NCBI RefSeq assembly: GCF_036850765.1
Contig: NC_089501.1
Coordinates: forward strand, 15,104,997-15,168,996
Length of the DNA: 64,000 nt
Source of the DNA: Saccopteryx bilineata
Lineage: Eukaryota > Chordata > Mammalia > Chiroptera > Emballonuridae
Reading direction: 5' to 3'
Shown here: positions 36,061 through 46,599 of the stretch, in pieces
Layout of the letters: every line of letters begins with the position of its first letter
Position numbering within the stretch: position 1 is the first letter of the stretch
The notes under the pieces: model-generated
The model's database searches: none
The model's input: the letters and a program-made list of their open reading frames with translations, nothing else
What the model was told of the DNA's origin: nothing
Position numbers and translations under genes: made by a program

Positions 36061-37904
36061 ATTTACCAAGTGTTTATGTGCTAAGTACTATGCTAGGTAA
36101 CAATAATGGATTTTTAAAATATAAAAAGTAGAAGTAAAATATTAGTATAAAGAGTAATTGGATATTCTTTTTATGTTGATCATTCCCATTCTTATAATAA
36201 GTCTATGAAATAAATTCTACTTTTTTAGAATATAGTATCTCATAGTAGCTTTAGAAATTGACCACATTCTTCATTTTTTAATGCACTATTTGAGGGAACT
36301 AATTAAGCTATCACTCAATAAAATACTATCTAGGAACCTTCACATCATCATCTTTTTCTCAAGAGTACACATAACCACACATCCAGTCAGAAAATTGTGA
36401 CACATAAAGCCTTCCTATTCTCAGCAAATAGAAATATTCACATCATGAAAAAGAGGTTGTCAACTCACCATTTAGTGCCTGGCCTCAAATAAATTTACTG
36501 GCTTCACTGAAGCCAAGAAGTGACAGAGTTTCAATGACTAATCAAGTTCATTTCACAAAAGCCATTACTGAAGTTGAGATTAACCCCTCACCCTCTAATG
36601 CTTATTATACAAGAACATGTCTAACTGAGTTAAGGTAAAAGAGTTAGGTTTCATTGTTACCACAGTAGTTTAAAATCCATCTAATTCAGAATCCCAGCAG
36701 AAAACCTTAGCATTTGATGTATTCATACCAGTTACTACCACTAGCTTTATGACATCACTTAATTGCCTTATGGCAACACATCAACTAAGGAAGAGGCAGA
36801 TTTAAAAGCTCAAGGCACTGAATAAGTGATATTTCTTCAGGTCATGTAAGTGTTTTCTATAATATTTTACTTTTAGCACGCTTTAAACTGGCATATCCTA
36901 CTCCAAATGTTTTAAGATTGAATATATTAATATTTTAAAGTATAACTTATAAAAAGGAGAAAATTCACTATTACTAGGTATAAGTACTCAAAATATCACT
37001 GTATCATACCAGGTTTTAACACCTAAAGAAAATACATCCATTACTTATCCAACTTTGAAACTATTATTTATTTTGAGTTATAGAGTATTCTCAAACACAC
37101 AATCAATGCATAAAAGACATACTATATGTTCTGTTTAAAATTAGCTTTCTAACCACACTTGCCAAGCCAATAGAAAAAAAGAGGGGAAGAGGAGCTTGAT
37201 TGTACTGAAATATAAGAAAATATTTATCTTATTTTCATTTATAATACAGCTACTCTATAAAGTGGAGAACTTGTTGGCAAAGCCAAAACCAAATTAAATC
37301 CTAAAGCAAAAGTCAAAAGTTCAGTATTTTCCAACCCACATGTTTGGTTTGTTTTTATTCCTATTTGTTTTTATTAACGTTACTTTAAAAGGAAAGTTTT
37401 CTCCAGTTTTCTAAAACACTGGCTCTATATTACCTCTGGTTTTCCCTTCAAGTCTAATCATATATTTGTACAAACAAACCAGTTTTAGGGTACCTAGAAT
37501 TAACCCATATATTGAGATAAACTAATTTAAATACCAGAAATTATTTACTTATCCCTGTCTTCACACTGGCCCTTAGGGCCAAAATGCTGATAAATTCAAT
37601 CAGAAGACTGAATCCCTTTGTTTTCAGAAAGATATACTGGACAGTATTTAAAAAAAATATGAATTTTCTAAATCCTCAGAAAGAAAAAAAAATCCCTGTA
37701 TGAATCAAATCAGAGGTCATTATCTTGACCTTCACCATCTGTTCATTTGGCAAAAAAAAACCCCCACAAGTTCTTCATTTAACATATAACTGTTTTAAAC
37801 TAAATAAAAAATAATTTTAAATATTTGTCTGCTCAAGAAGAGAATAAAGAAACATAATAATTTCATCACTGTTACTATAAAAGTAATCATCAGCATACAG
37901 CTGA
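36061..37904. other. Intron 1, no feature recognised
   Basis: AT-rich; no transposon or exon seen. It may include conserved non-coding DNA that only alignment would show. Confidence 0.5.
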
Positions 37905-38096
37905 AAAAAAATTGACTGAGAGAGGAAGGGAGAGGGAGACCCAAGCGAGAGAAAGATCAATTTGTTGTTCCATGTATTTATTCATTCATTGCTTGATTCT
38001 TGTCTGTGCCCTGGTCAGGGATCCAACCCTCAACCACGGTGTTGGACCATGGTTGACAAGGTATAGGACAAGGCTCTAACCAATTGGCCAAGGCTA
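37905..38096 (-). mobile_element. SINE (older Ves-type)
   Basis: On the minus strand it reads CCTTGGCCAATTGGTTAGAGC, then a GGTTGGATCCCTGACCAGG B-box region and an 'aatgaataaatac' region. Diverged. Confidence 0.8.
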
Positions 38097-38734
38097 AAAA
38101 CATTTTCAGGCCACAGTTTAAAATTTTTTTGGAAAGGCATGTCCTGACTTATGAACAGTTTATCACTATCAAAACTACGATAAAATATATGCTTTGTAAA
38201 GACATAGTGTTCAAATTCTTTAAAATTGTATGGCATTTATAAAGTATCTTTCACTATATTATTTGCCACAACAAAGATTTATAGATTGCAATAAACCTCA
38301 AAGCTTCACTTACTTAACTTTAAGCACTATGTTTTCTATCTTAGAGATATAACAATGGAAAAACTGATATGATGCTTGGATAATATTACAACTCCAAATA
38401 TGTTATTATTACAAATAAGTTTTAAGAGGTTAAGTTACAAAGACTTTACAAATGCCTTTTGACATGTACAGATAATTGAAACCATTCCCTCTAGCCCCTT
38501 AGGGAAAGAAATGTCTTCTCATTCACTAAAGTTACTTTAATTTCAGGATTTGTATACAAGGTAAGCATCAGAAACCTCTCAACTGGTGTCTCCTCTTCTT
38601 AGGACAAAAACTATACACTGTAGAGAAAATAATTCCGTACTTATATATTTTTACTATTATTTCTAAAAAGTGTTGCATGACCAAATTTAACAAAATGATT
38701 TCAAATCTAACCCTCGGTTTTAAATTTTACATAT
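38097..38734. other. Intron 1, no feature recognised
   Basis: AT-rich; the ORF at 38030-38236 is largely SINE-derived. Confidence 0.5.
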
Positions 38735-38955
38735 CCCTAGATATAAAGTGCAGTATAGTGACTATAGTTAACAGTACTGTATTGTATGCTTGAAATTTGC
38801 TAAGAGGATAGATCTTGTGTTTATACCATACACCAAAAGGGAAAAAAAAGTAACTGTGAGCTGATGAATATGTTAACTAGTTTGACTGCAGAGATGATTT
38901 CACAATGTATACATATTAAAACATCAAGTTGTACATATACAATTTCTATTTGTCC
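38735..38955 (+). mobile_element. Old L1 3' UTR fragment
   Basis: Typical L1MA/MB 3' UTR words ('gactatagttaacagtactg', 'gtgagctgatgaatatgtta', 'catcaagttgtacat'). Confidence 0.75.
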
Positions 38956-39599
38956 TAGAATTGCATTGTTTGACATTTTAATTAGCAATCTGAGTTTGTA
39001 GCTGATTATTTTTTAAATAGCAGAAAATACTCTCAGCAAAACAAAAACAAAAGAAAAAACTTCCAAATGCTGCTTCTGCTGTTTTGTTTTGCAAATAGCA
39101 CTGAAAATGTCAATTATACAAGTCTGGCTCAAACATTTTATGGAACAAGATTACTTAATAGGAGTCCTAGAACCACCAAATAGAGTAGAAAAAAAAATTG
39201 TGTATGTACATATGGCTTTTTTTTTTTCTGGATAAAGGGTCCATGTAATTTTCAGCTTCTCAAAGGGGTTCAAAATTCAAGTAAGATTAAAGTGCCTGGA
39301 AGAAGAGTCAACGTCAGACAACTTCTGACAGACTACCAGTGCTAGCCTTATTTTTATCCCAAGTACGGGTAAAATTTACCCTAATTTGGTGGCTGCTACA
39401 CAACTTCTAAGCAGTGCAGGCATGAAATGGCTGTCCGACACAAGCAGCTCCCTTCGTACACCCAAGACTGCAAACCCCAAAATTTCCATGAAGGGGAAAC
39501 GAAGAGGTAAAATGACTGCAAACGGATTAACACCCTCGTTGCTCAAATACCAATTGGCTCTTGCAGAATTTGTTATCCCCTTCTTCTGGAGAGGGCTGC
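38956..39599. other. Intron 1 flank of the CpG island
   Basis: Composition shifts from AT-rich to mixed towards 39600. No exon supported. Confidence 0.5.
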
Positions 39600-40720
39600 G
39601 GGCGGTGACCAGGTTTCAGTGCGGGACTGAACTCCCCTCGGGGGTCACCTGCAGCGACGGCAGAAGCCTCCTCCCTTCCCCAAATGCGCCCTAAAGCAGC
39701 GGCTGCCGGCGTGGATGCAGCAGATCCCGGCCCCCGGAGGCGCGCCCCAAAACGCCGCCACCGCAGCACAGTCGCAGCGACCTTCCCCGCCCGGGTCCCC
39801 GTGAGCCACGTTATCCACGTCCGCCACATACCCCACGAGGGAAAGGGAGGATGGACAACAAAGCCCAACCCGAAGAGGCCCAGGAGGGCTTTAAGTTGGG
39901 GCCGGGGGACCGTAATGCGGGCGCACAGGGCCGGGCACGCGGCCCTCCAGATGTCAGCCCGCGGGTCCGGGAGCCGGCAGCCGGCAGGACACGCGGCCGG
40001 TGCTCAGGCGCGCGGCGGCGTCGGGGAGACGGCCGGGGGCAGCCGGGCCTGGGGAGGGAGAGGGCCGGCGGCGGGGCTCCAAAGCGCAGCAGTCGGCCGC
40101 GACCCCCACCCCAGCCCGGGCACTGTCCCGTTACTTACCCGCAAAGCTGCGGGCTCCGCCCGGGCTATCCCGGCCGCCGGCCTCCGGGGCCAGAAGGCGC
40201 CCCCACATCGCGGGCGAGAGGGCCGGTGGGCAAGGGGCGCCGGATTCCCCACGTCCGTCCTCCCCCTCCTTCGCCTCCTGCTTCTTCGGTGGCGGAAACT
40301 TGTGCGGAGCCTGGGCCGCGGAGGCACCCGCGGGAGGGCGGGCTGATTAACGGCTCCTCAGCGACTGGCGGGGACCGCAGGAGCCAGATTCGCCGCGACG
40401 GCGGCGGCGGCAGCGGCTGCCATGGCCGAGCCGGCTGGGCTGAGGCCGGGGCCGTGGAAGCGGCGGCTCCGCGGTGGCGGCGGCTCCGCGGTGACGGCAG
40501 CTCGACTCCCGGCTGAGCCCAGGCTCAGCAGCTCCCGGAGAAGTTGCAGCTGCAGCTTGTCTCCGCCCCCTCCGGCCGCGGAGCCGAGAGGAGGCGTGGC
40601 CTTGAGGGGTGTGGCCTAGGACGCTTACTTAATGCGTGCGCGGCGCAGAGGGCGGGGACTGCGGGTGGGTTGCGGCGGGTGGTCCTTTAGTTCGCTCCGC
40701 CAGAGGGGAATAGATCGGCC
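39600..40720 (-). promoter_or_regulatory. CEP85L: CpG island promoter of CEP85L
   Basis: There is an abrupt rise in G+C and CpG density relative to AT-rich flanks, covering exon 1, about 500 bp upstream and about 500 bp into intron 1. GC-box-like motifs (CCGCCCCC near 40564, GGGCGGGGAC near 40651) and an NRF1-like TGCGTGCGCGGC near 40634 are visible. No TATA box is evident. In gene orientation transcription should start somewhere above 40208, probably between about 40350 and 40650. The exact start cannot be read from sequence. The island could also support divergent plus-strand transcription. Confidence 0.85.
40139..40208 (-). CDS. CEP85L: CEP85L coding exon 1 (start codon to first donor)
   Basis: CEP85L is a centrosomal coiled-coil protein of the CEP85 family with a role in neuronal migration (family knowledge). 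On the minus strand an ATG at 40208-40206 opens 23 codons plus one base, beginning MWGRLLAPEAGGRDSPGG, and stops at a canonical donor (exon ...GCGG, intron GTAAGTAA at 40138-40131). This closely matches the N terminus I remember for human CEP85L. The start is supported by an in-frame upstream TAA at 40349-40347 with no other in-frame ATG between, and by G at position -3. The last base plus the first two bases of exon 2 make a Gly codon, so the exons join in phase 1. The exon sits inside a CpG island, as expected for a first exon. Alternative first exons of the gene cannot be excluded. Confidence 0.93.
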
Positions 40721-41199
40721 TGTCCCACTAGTTGCAGCCCTCTTTTCTCCTCTCGCGCACTGTGATGCGAGAAGGCGGAGATAACGTGGCTCGGAGCCCC
40801 ATATTTCAGCAACCCTCTAGGTTGCATAATTCCTGAGGCCTTGTGGGTCACCTCCCGAAAGATACCTAGAAGACTTGCTTTTGCAGCCCAACCGCAGAGA
40901 TTGACTAATCTGGGAGGGGTTTATGGATTCCCAGTCTCGTTTAGAATTGGGATTAAAATCATCGTGGTGCATTACACAAACATCGATTATAAATCACTGT
41001 AGGGGTGAAAGGAAGTCGTTTTCTTCATCTCTCAAATTCATTGGAGAAGAAGACAGGTAACAAAATACCCACAACATCTGGATATGCTCCTTTAAATGCA
41101 AAAGGAGAAAGACCCAAGGTTAATTAGTACAGGAAGGTTGGGGGGGGGGGCGGCAATATAGTAGCACACGGTTTCATATTAGCAATCAAAAGAGTCAAG
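40721..41199. other. Sequence upstream of the CEP85L promoter
   Basis: CpG density falls off after about 40800. A 10-bp G run lies near 41140. No gene seen. Confidence 0.5.
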
Positions 41200-41592
41200 G
41201 CCCTGGCCGGTTGGCTCAGTGGTAGAGCGTCGGCTTGGTGGCTTGGTGTACAGGAGTCCCAGGTTCAATTCCCGGCCAGGGCACACAGGAGAAGCGCCCA
41301 TCTGCTTCTCCACCTCTCCCCCTCTCCTTCCTCTCTGTCTCTCTCTTCCCCTCCCGCAGCCGAGGCTCCATTGGAGCAAAGTTGGCCCCTGCGCTGAGGA
41401 TGACTCCATCATGGCCTCTGCCTCAGGTGCTAGAATGGCTCTGGTTGCAACAGAGCGACCCCCCAGATGGGCAGAACATCGCCCCCTGGTGGGCATGCCG
41501 GGTGGATCCCAGTCGGGCGTATGCGGGAGTCTGACTGCCTCCCGGTTTCCAACTTCAGAAAAATACCAAAAAAAAAAAAAAAAAAAAAAAGT
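41200..41592 (+). mobile_element. SINE (long Ves-type) with small head duplication
   Basis: Standard head and body. The segment after the A box contains a tandem ggcttggtggcttggt not seen in other copies. Long A tail (41568-41590). Confidence 0.93.
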
Positions 41593-42310
41593 CAAAATGG
41601 CACCAAAGTATAGAAAGGGAGTGTAACTCATTCTACCACCCACCTTCACGTTCCTCCTCCACCTGCTTGGTTCCCACTCTTCAACTGAACCCAGAATGCG
41701 AGGACAGGAATCCTAGGAAGGGTGCAGCATCCTCTTCTCAAATCTTACTTCTCATTGGCAATATAATCTCTACAACATTTAGATTCAATGTACTTGTAGT
41801 TCATTTAATAAATATTAGTGGAGCACTGAAGGTGGTAGGCTCTGTGCCTGTCAAATGAATCAGAGGTAAACCACAAAGCAAGCCTCTACTTCAACAGACT
41901 GATTCCAGTGAGGTTTTTTTCTCTATTTTGGAAGATTGCTAACACAGGACTCCTGTTTGTATTTGAGCACCCTATAACGGGGAAATACTGCTTGAAATTT
42001 TTAGAGGTTAAATAACACTTAGGATTAAAGTCTATCACTAACACATTTGTGATGTAATTTATCTGATTGTAGTTTTATATTTAATCTCCTTCTGGTCAAG
42101 TTACACTAATTTCTCTAAATCATGAGCAGTTTACCAAAAGCCAATCATTTCTGAGAATAAAAAGTGACAGAAACATGAAAGAAGAATGTGATTGATTTAT
42201 TTTCCTCATTTAAATGTTCACTAGCTTATTAATATAACATTTGGATAGTTTAAGTGCCAATAGAAACCTAAAATTTTTTTCAAAAAGAATTAACAGAAGC
42301 TATAGAACTA
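41593..42310. other. Intergenic, no feature recognised
   Basis: No repeat I can name with confidence and no coding signal. Confidence 0.45.
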
Positions 42311-42680
42311 CAGGTCACCCTTAAACAACATAGTTTTCAACTGTGCGGGTCCATTTATATGCAAATTTTTTCAACAAATATATCCTCTGTATCTCCTTGT
42401 ATCCCCATGGTTTCCCATTGGCAAATTCAACCAACTGTAGATCAAAAACAGTACTTTTCATCTGCAGTTGAGAATCCACCAATGGGGAGGGCTAACTGTA
42501 TGCATTGTTCTATGCCATTTTATATAAGGGTCTGGAGCATCTGTGGATATTGGAACCGTCAGTGGTCCAGGAATCAATCTTTAGTCGACATGGAGGATGA
42601 CTGAGAAGTTAAAAGTCATACTTGGATTTTCTACTACATAGGAGTCAGTGCCCCAACCCCAGTTGCTCAAGGTTAAACTG
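42311..42680. mobile_element. MER2-like (Tigger) DNA transposon relic
   Basis: CAGGTCACCCTTAAACAAC at the left and the reverse complement of CAGTTTAACCTTGAGCAAC at the right; TA precedes the left end. Internal 'gcgggtccatttatatgc' fits MER2-type elements. Confidence 0.65.
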
Positions 42681-43505
42681 CATATCAAAGTGTCCTTTTT
42701 TCATGATTTATAGTTTCCATAATCTCATATTAGGTACAACATTTATTAAATACCAATCTGTTTTACACAGTTCTGAGAAGTATATGAACTATTAAACATA
42801 TGCCTTAGTCCTTTGTGAATTTAATAAATACTTATTTGTTATTCCAAAACTCTGCCAACGGCCACTCAACCCTAAGCAGTATTTTTTAATCTTTACTCAG
42901 GTTTTATACATGTTCTTGAATATGTGAAGGGCATGTTACTACACACACACACAAAAGTACATATGAAGTTGAGATTAGGTAAAATATTTCAATACCTATT
43001 ACAGAGTAAAAGCAGGTAGTTAAAACATGTTGCTATTTTTTTGCAGTTGGCACCCAAGATAAACATTTTTGTCTTTCTACTAATTGAACTTAGGAAAATA
43101 GAGATCTAGTGTAGTTAATTAAAATAATTGAAATACTAAGTGAAAATATTTTGAATATAAACAGTAACTGTCCATTTTTTAAAATATGGATTCTGAGTTT
43201 ATACTGAACTGATATTTTCTCCCACATTCATGAACCACCTAGTATCCATGGTTCTCAGAATGAATAAAATTCATCATAGCACAAGATCCAGAACCTAAGG
43301 ACTACCTAACCATTACTAAGCCTGATGTTGTAAACTGGTGCATTTTTGTTTTGTTAGGACAGAATGTAAAGATCATATGGAGAATGTCATTAGCAAAGAC
43401 ATTTATCATTGAACTTTCATATTTTGGTAATTATTCTTAAAAGCAGAGATAATACAAGTAATGAAAATAGTGACTGTATGCTTGTGTGTGTATATATATA
43501 TAATG
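42681..43505. other. Intergenic, no feature recognised
   Basis: AT-rich; nothing recognised apart from short TA and CA runs. Confidence 0.45.
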
Positions 43506-43741
43506 CTCACAAAAATTAGGAGATATTTCAAAATGAATAAAAAATGATTTTAAAAAAAAGCAGCATTTGATTTTTTTATTAAACTAGAACATCAGAAAAG
43601 CAATGACAAGTCAAAGAAAGTTGTTTGATTATGCAAATGAGATGCAAAACCAACTTTAATTTCATTGGTGAAAATGCACTATACAAAAGGCTGAAAGTAC
43701 TGGAGTATCTGCATGTTCCCTGATCCCCTAATTTTTATGAG
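43506..43741. mobile_element. Short mariner-like element with inverted ends
   Basis: Left end CTCACAAAAATTAGGAGAT and right end ATCCCCTAATTTTTATGAG are near-perfect inverted repeats. TA follows the right end; the left has TG, probably a mutated TA. 236 bp, AT-rich, non-coding. Confidence 0.75.
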
Positions 43742-44211
43742 TAGTGTACTTTGGTTGTTTACATGAAATGTAGGTACTTAACATTTTGTGAGGGAACTTT
43801 TAAAAAATATAAACTAGATCACAAAGAAAAAATAATACTAAAAACACCACATTTAATAAAAAAAATATTAAGCTATTTTAAATGTTGCATTAAAAAGAGA
43901 TTATTTGAAAATGAAAAATAAATTTTCCATTCATAAATCTTAAATTCTTTGGATATGAATCTCTGAACTTATTAAGCTGAACATGAATTTTTCTTATATA
44001 AATTTATCATATTGAACAAACAACAACCAGAAAACTGAAGAGTGATGTAACAATGAATAAAAGAAATATTTTAAAATTAGGAGAAAATCTTGTACATAAT
44101 ATGGGGAATATTCAAAAGAAGTCAGTGTTTATAAAAATGTAAAATACCAAAACCAACAAAATGTAAAAAAAAAATCAAACAAACTAGTAATGATTAAAAT
44201 AGTCCCTAAAG

Positions 44212-44394
44212 CCTGACCTGTGGTGGCGCAGTGGATAAAGCGTCAACCTGGAAATGCTGAGGTTGCCAGTTCGAAACCCTGGGCTTGCCTGGTCAAGGCA
44301 CATATGGGAGTTGATGCTTCCAGCTCCTCCCCCCTTCTCTCTCTCTCTCTCCCTCTCTCTCTCCTTTCTAAAATGAATAAATAAAATTAAAAGA
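44212..44394 (+). mobile_element. SINE (short type)
   Basis: Perfect 14-bp duplication aatagtccctaaag at 44198-44211 and 44395-44408; CT-rich 3' part and AATAAATAAAA tail. Confidence 0.93.
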
Positions 44395-44699
44395 AATAGT
44401 CCCTAAAGAACATTTGTTACTTGACAGAAACATATGTAAATGAGGCTAAAAATTCCAAGGAACAGATAATTCTGGAGTATCAAGGCTATAATGAAGACCA
44501 TGATATATAATCTCTTCCGATCATGAAAATGACAAGTTTCTGAACATATTATGGGTTATTATAATATCAAATAATCATTTATTATAATGAAAAAAGAAAA
44601 CTAAGAAACTATGTCTTTTGATGATGGATTTAAAATCTTAATTGGATTCCTAACAGATACATTCAACTCCACAAAGATGAAAGGAAGACATCTAGGTTA

Positions 44700-44800
44700 C
44701 TACACCGGCCTTTGCCTCAATTTCCTTATTTGTAATTTGGGGATTATAATAATAAATACCTCATAGAATTGTTGTGGGATTAAATGAGAAGTCCTTAGAA
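44700..44800 (+). mobile_element. MIR fragment
   Basis: 'ttgcctcaatttccttattt' and 'catagaattgttgtggg' match the MIR 3' half. Confidence 0.75.
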
Positions 44801-45821
44801 AAATACATGTGTGCACACTATATTGGTGATATGGGCATACAGCCTAGAAATGGAACTCTTGCTATACCATACCAAGAAAAAATAACATTCATTGTTATAT
44901 GCAGTTAAGTTATAGAGGATGCTTTCTAAACACATATCAGAATGGAGTAAAATACTGATTGACATCTTTTCCTGACCTTTTGGAGTTACTAATTAATCCA
45001 GAGATTATGGTAAAATGGTACATTCTTGAGAAATATTTACTAAATTATTTGAACCCAAGTTCATTAGTGCCTTCACTCTAGGCTGTAATTCCCTGAACTC
45101 CTCCTGTGAATGTCTGCTTAAGTAATGGGTTTCTTGTCCTACCTGGCACTACTAAATTAGAGGAAGAAAGATTATAAAGAGGTTGGCCAGGTGGTGTGGC
45201 CAGACCAAGAGGGCAAGGACACCTCATCTCAAATCCTGATTTCTGGAAATACAGAAAATGAATTCCACCTGCACCTTTGGCTCCAAAGTTGGGTTGCATA
45301 GCCATTGTGAAAATAGGTAAGATATGGACCACTGAATCATCTAGAAGCCTTTTGAATGGAAGGTGAGGCTGGGAGGAATGGAATTCAACCAAAGTCTTCC
45401 AAGAAACCATCAGTGATAACTGGCACTGGTTAGGACTGATGTCTTTCTCAATGAAATTTATTGTCATCACTACCAAGTCATACTGAACTTATAGAAGAGA
45501 TATAAGGTCATTAACAATGCGAGAGACAGTAATGTATAGAGAGCCTTCTATCTAACCTGCACTAGTGGAGAAGAGAACTGTTGAAATAACTTAAAATGTC
45601 CAAAACATTATGGAATTGAATTGAGATGTACTCGGTGGATACAGGGATTTTCAAGAGCACAGTTGGTAGCAGTTAGTGAGGATAAACCTCTTTAGAGTAT
45701 AAGTCTTCAATGATCCAAGACTTTTCACTAAACCAGTTACATAATGTATTCTATAATACTCAAAACAATCTGTCATCAACAGTTAATATCAGTTCCATTT
45801 TAAATATTAAGAAGACCCATC
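44801..45821. other. Intergenic, no gene recognised
   Basis: A 132-codon minus ORF (45078-45476) has no motif or splice support and is probably chance or an old repeat. Confidence 0.45.
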
Positions 45822-46175
45822 CTGATTGGTGGTGGCACAGTGGCTAGAGTGTCCACTGAGGATGCTGAGGTCCCCAGTTTGAAACCCCGAGGTCGTTGGC
45901 TTGAGTACTGGATCACCAATATGATCCTAAGGTCACTGGCTTGAGCCCAAATGTCAGTGGTTTGAAGCCCAAAGTCGATGGTTTGAGGCCAAAGTCGATG
46001 GCTTGAGCAAGGGGTCTCTGGCTTGGATTGAGTCCTCCCACCCTCACTTAGTCAAAATATGTATGAGAAGCAATCAATGAACAACTAAAGAGAAAAACTA
46101 TGAGTTGATGCTTGTCATCTCTTTCCTTCCTCTCTCCTTTCCTGTCTCTCTCTCTTTCTCTGTCTCTCAAAGGAA
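45822..46175 (+). mobile_element. SINE (GTGGCACAGTGGCTAGAGTG type)
   Basis: Diverged copy with repeated 'ggcttgagc' units and a CT-rich 3' end. It is immediately followed by another SINE. Confidence 0.85.
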
Positions 46176-46196
46176 AATTTAAAAACCTAGAGAAGG

Positions 46197-46598
46197 GCCT
46201 GGTCGGTTGGCTCAGTGGTAGAGCATCAGCCTGGCATGAGGGAGTCCTGGGTTCAATTCCTGGCCAGGGCACACAGGAGAAGCACCCATCTGCTTCTCCA
46301 CCCCTCCCCCTCTCCTTCCTCTCTGTCTCTCTCTTCCCCTCCCGCAGCCAAGTCTCCATTGGAGCAAAGTTGGCCCGGGCGCCTGAGGATGTCTCTATGG
46401 CCTCTGCCTCAGCTGCTAGAATGGCTCTGATTGCGGCAGAGTGACACCCCAGATGGGCAGAGCATCGCCCGCTGGTGGGCATGCCGGGTGGATCCCGGTC
46501 GGGCTCATGCAGGAGTCTGTTTGCCTGCCTCCCCGTTTCCAACTTCAGAAAAATACAAAAAAACAAAACAAAACAAAACAACAACAACAAAAAACAGA
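46197..46598 (+). mobile_element. SINE (long Ves-type)
   Basis: GGGCCTGGTCGGTTGGCTCAG head, complete body, tail of AAAAC and AAC repeats. Confidence 0.92.
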
Positions 46599-46599
46599 G

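Larger units (their letters stand above)
13401..40138 (-). other. CEP85L: CEP85L intron 1
   Basis: This 26.7 kb intron is bounded by the exon 1 donor (GTAAGT at 40138-40133) and the exon 2 acceptor (AG at 13402-13401). It is mostly transposable elements: the Helitron/L1 nest (15.5-24.7 kb), L1 relics at 29.2, 32.1 and 38.7 kb, a hAT at 31.2 kb, Tigger-like DNA elements at 33.8 kb and an L2 at 34.7 kb. I found no internal exon. Phospholamban (PLN), which in human lies inside a CEP85L intron, was looked for by eye and not seen. Confidence 0.85.

Noticed and set aside
1..40138. Phospholamban (PLN) gene, which lies in a CEP85L intron in human
   Set aside because: I looked for its short coding exon in intron sequence on the plus strand and did not find it; it is probably left of the window.
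40004..40327. Minus-strand 107-codon ORF overlapping CEP85L exon 1, considered as an upstream ORF
   Set aside because: Its first codon is GTG, not ATG, and it runs through the exon 1 donor into intron.
39684..40516. Two ORFs of about 220 codons across the CpG island, plus strand
   Set aside because: Long open frames are expected in GC-rich islands. They overlap the real minus-strand exon 1 and show low-complexity P/R/G composition.
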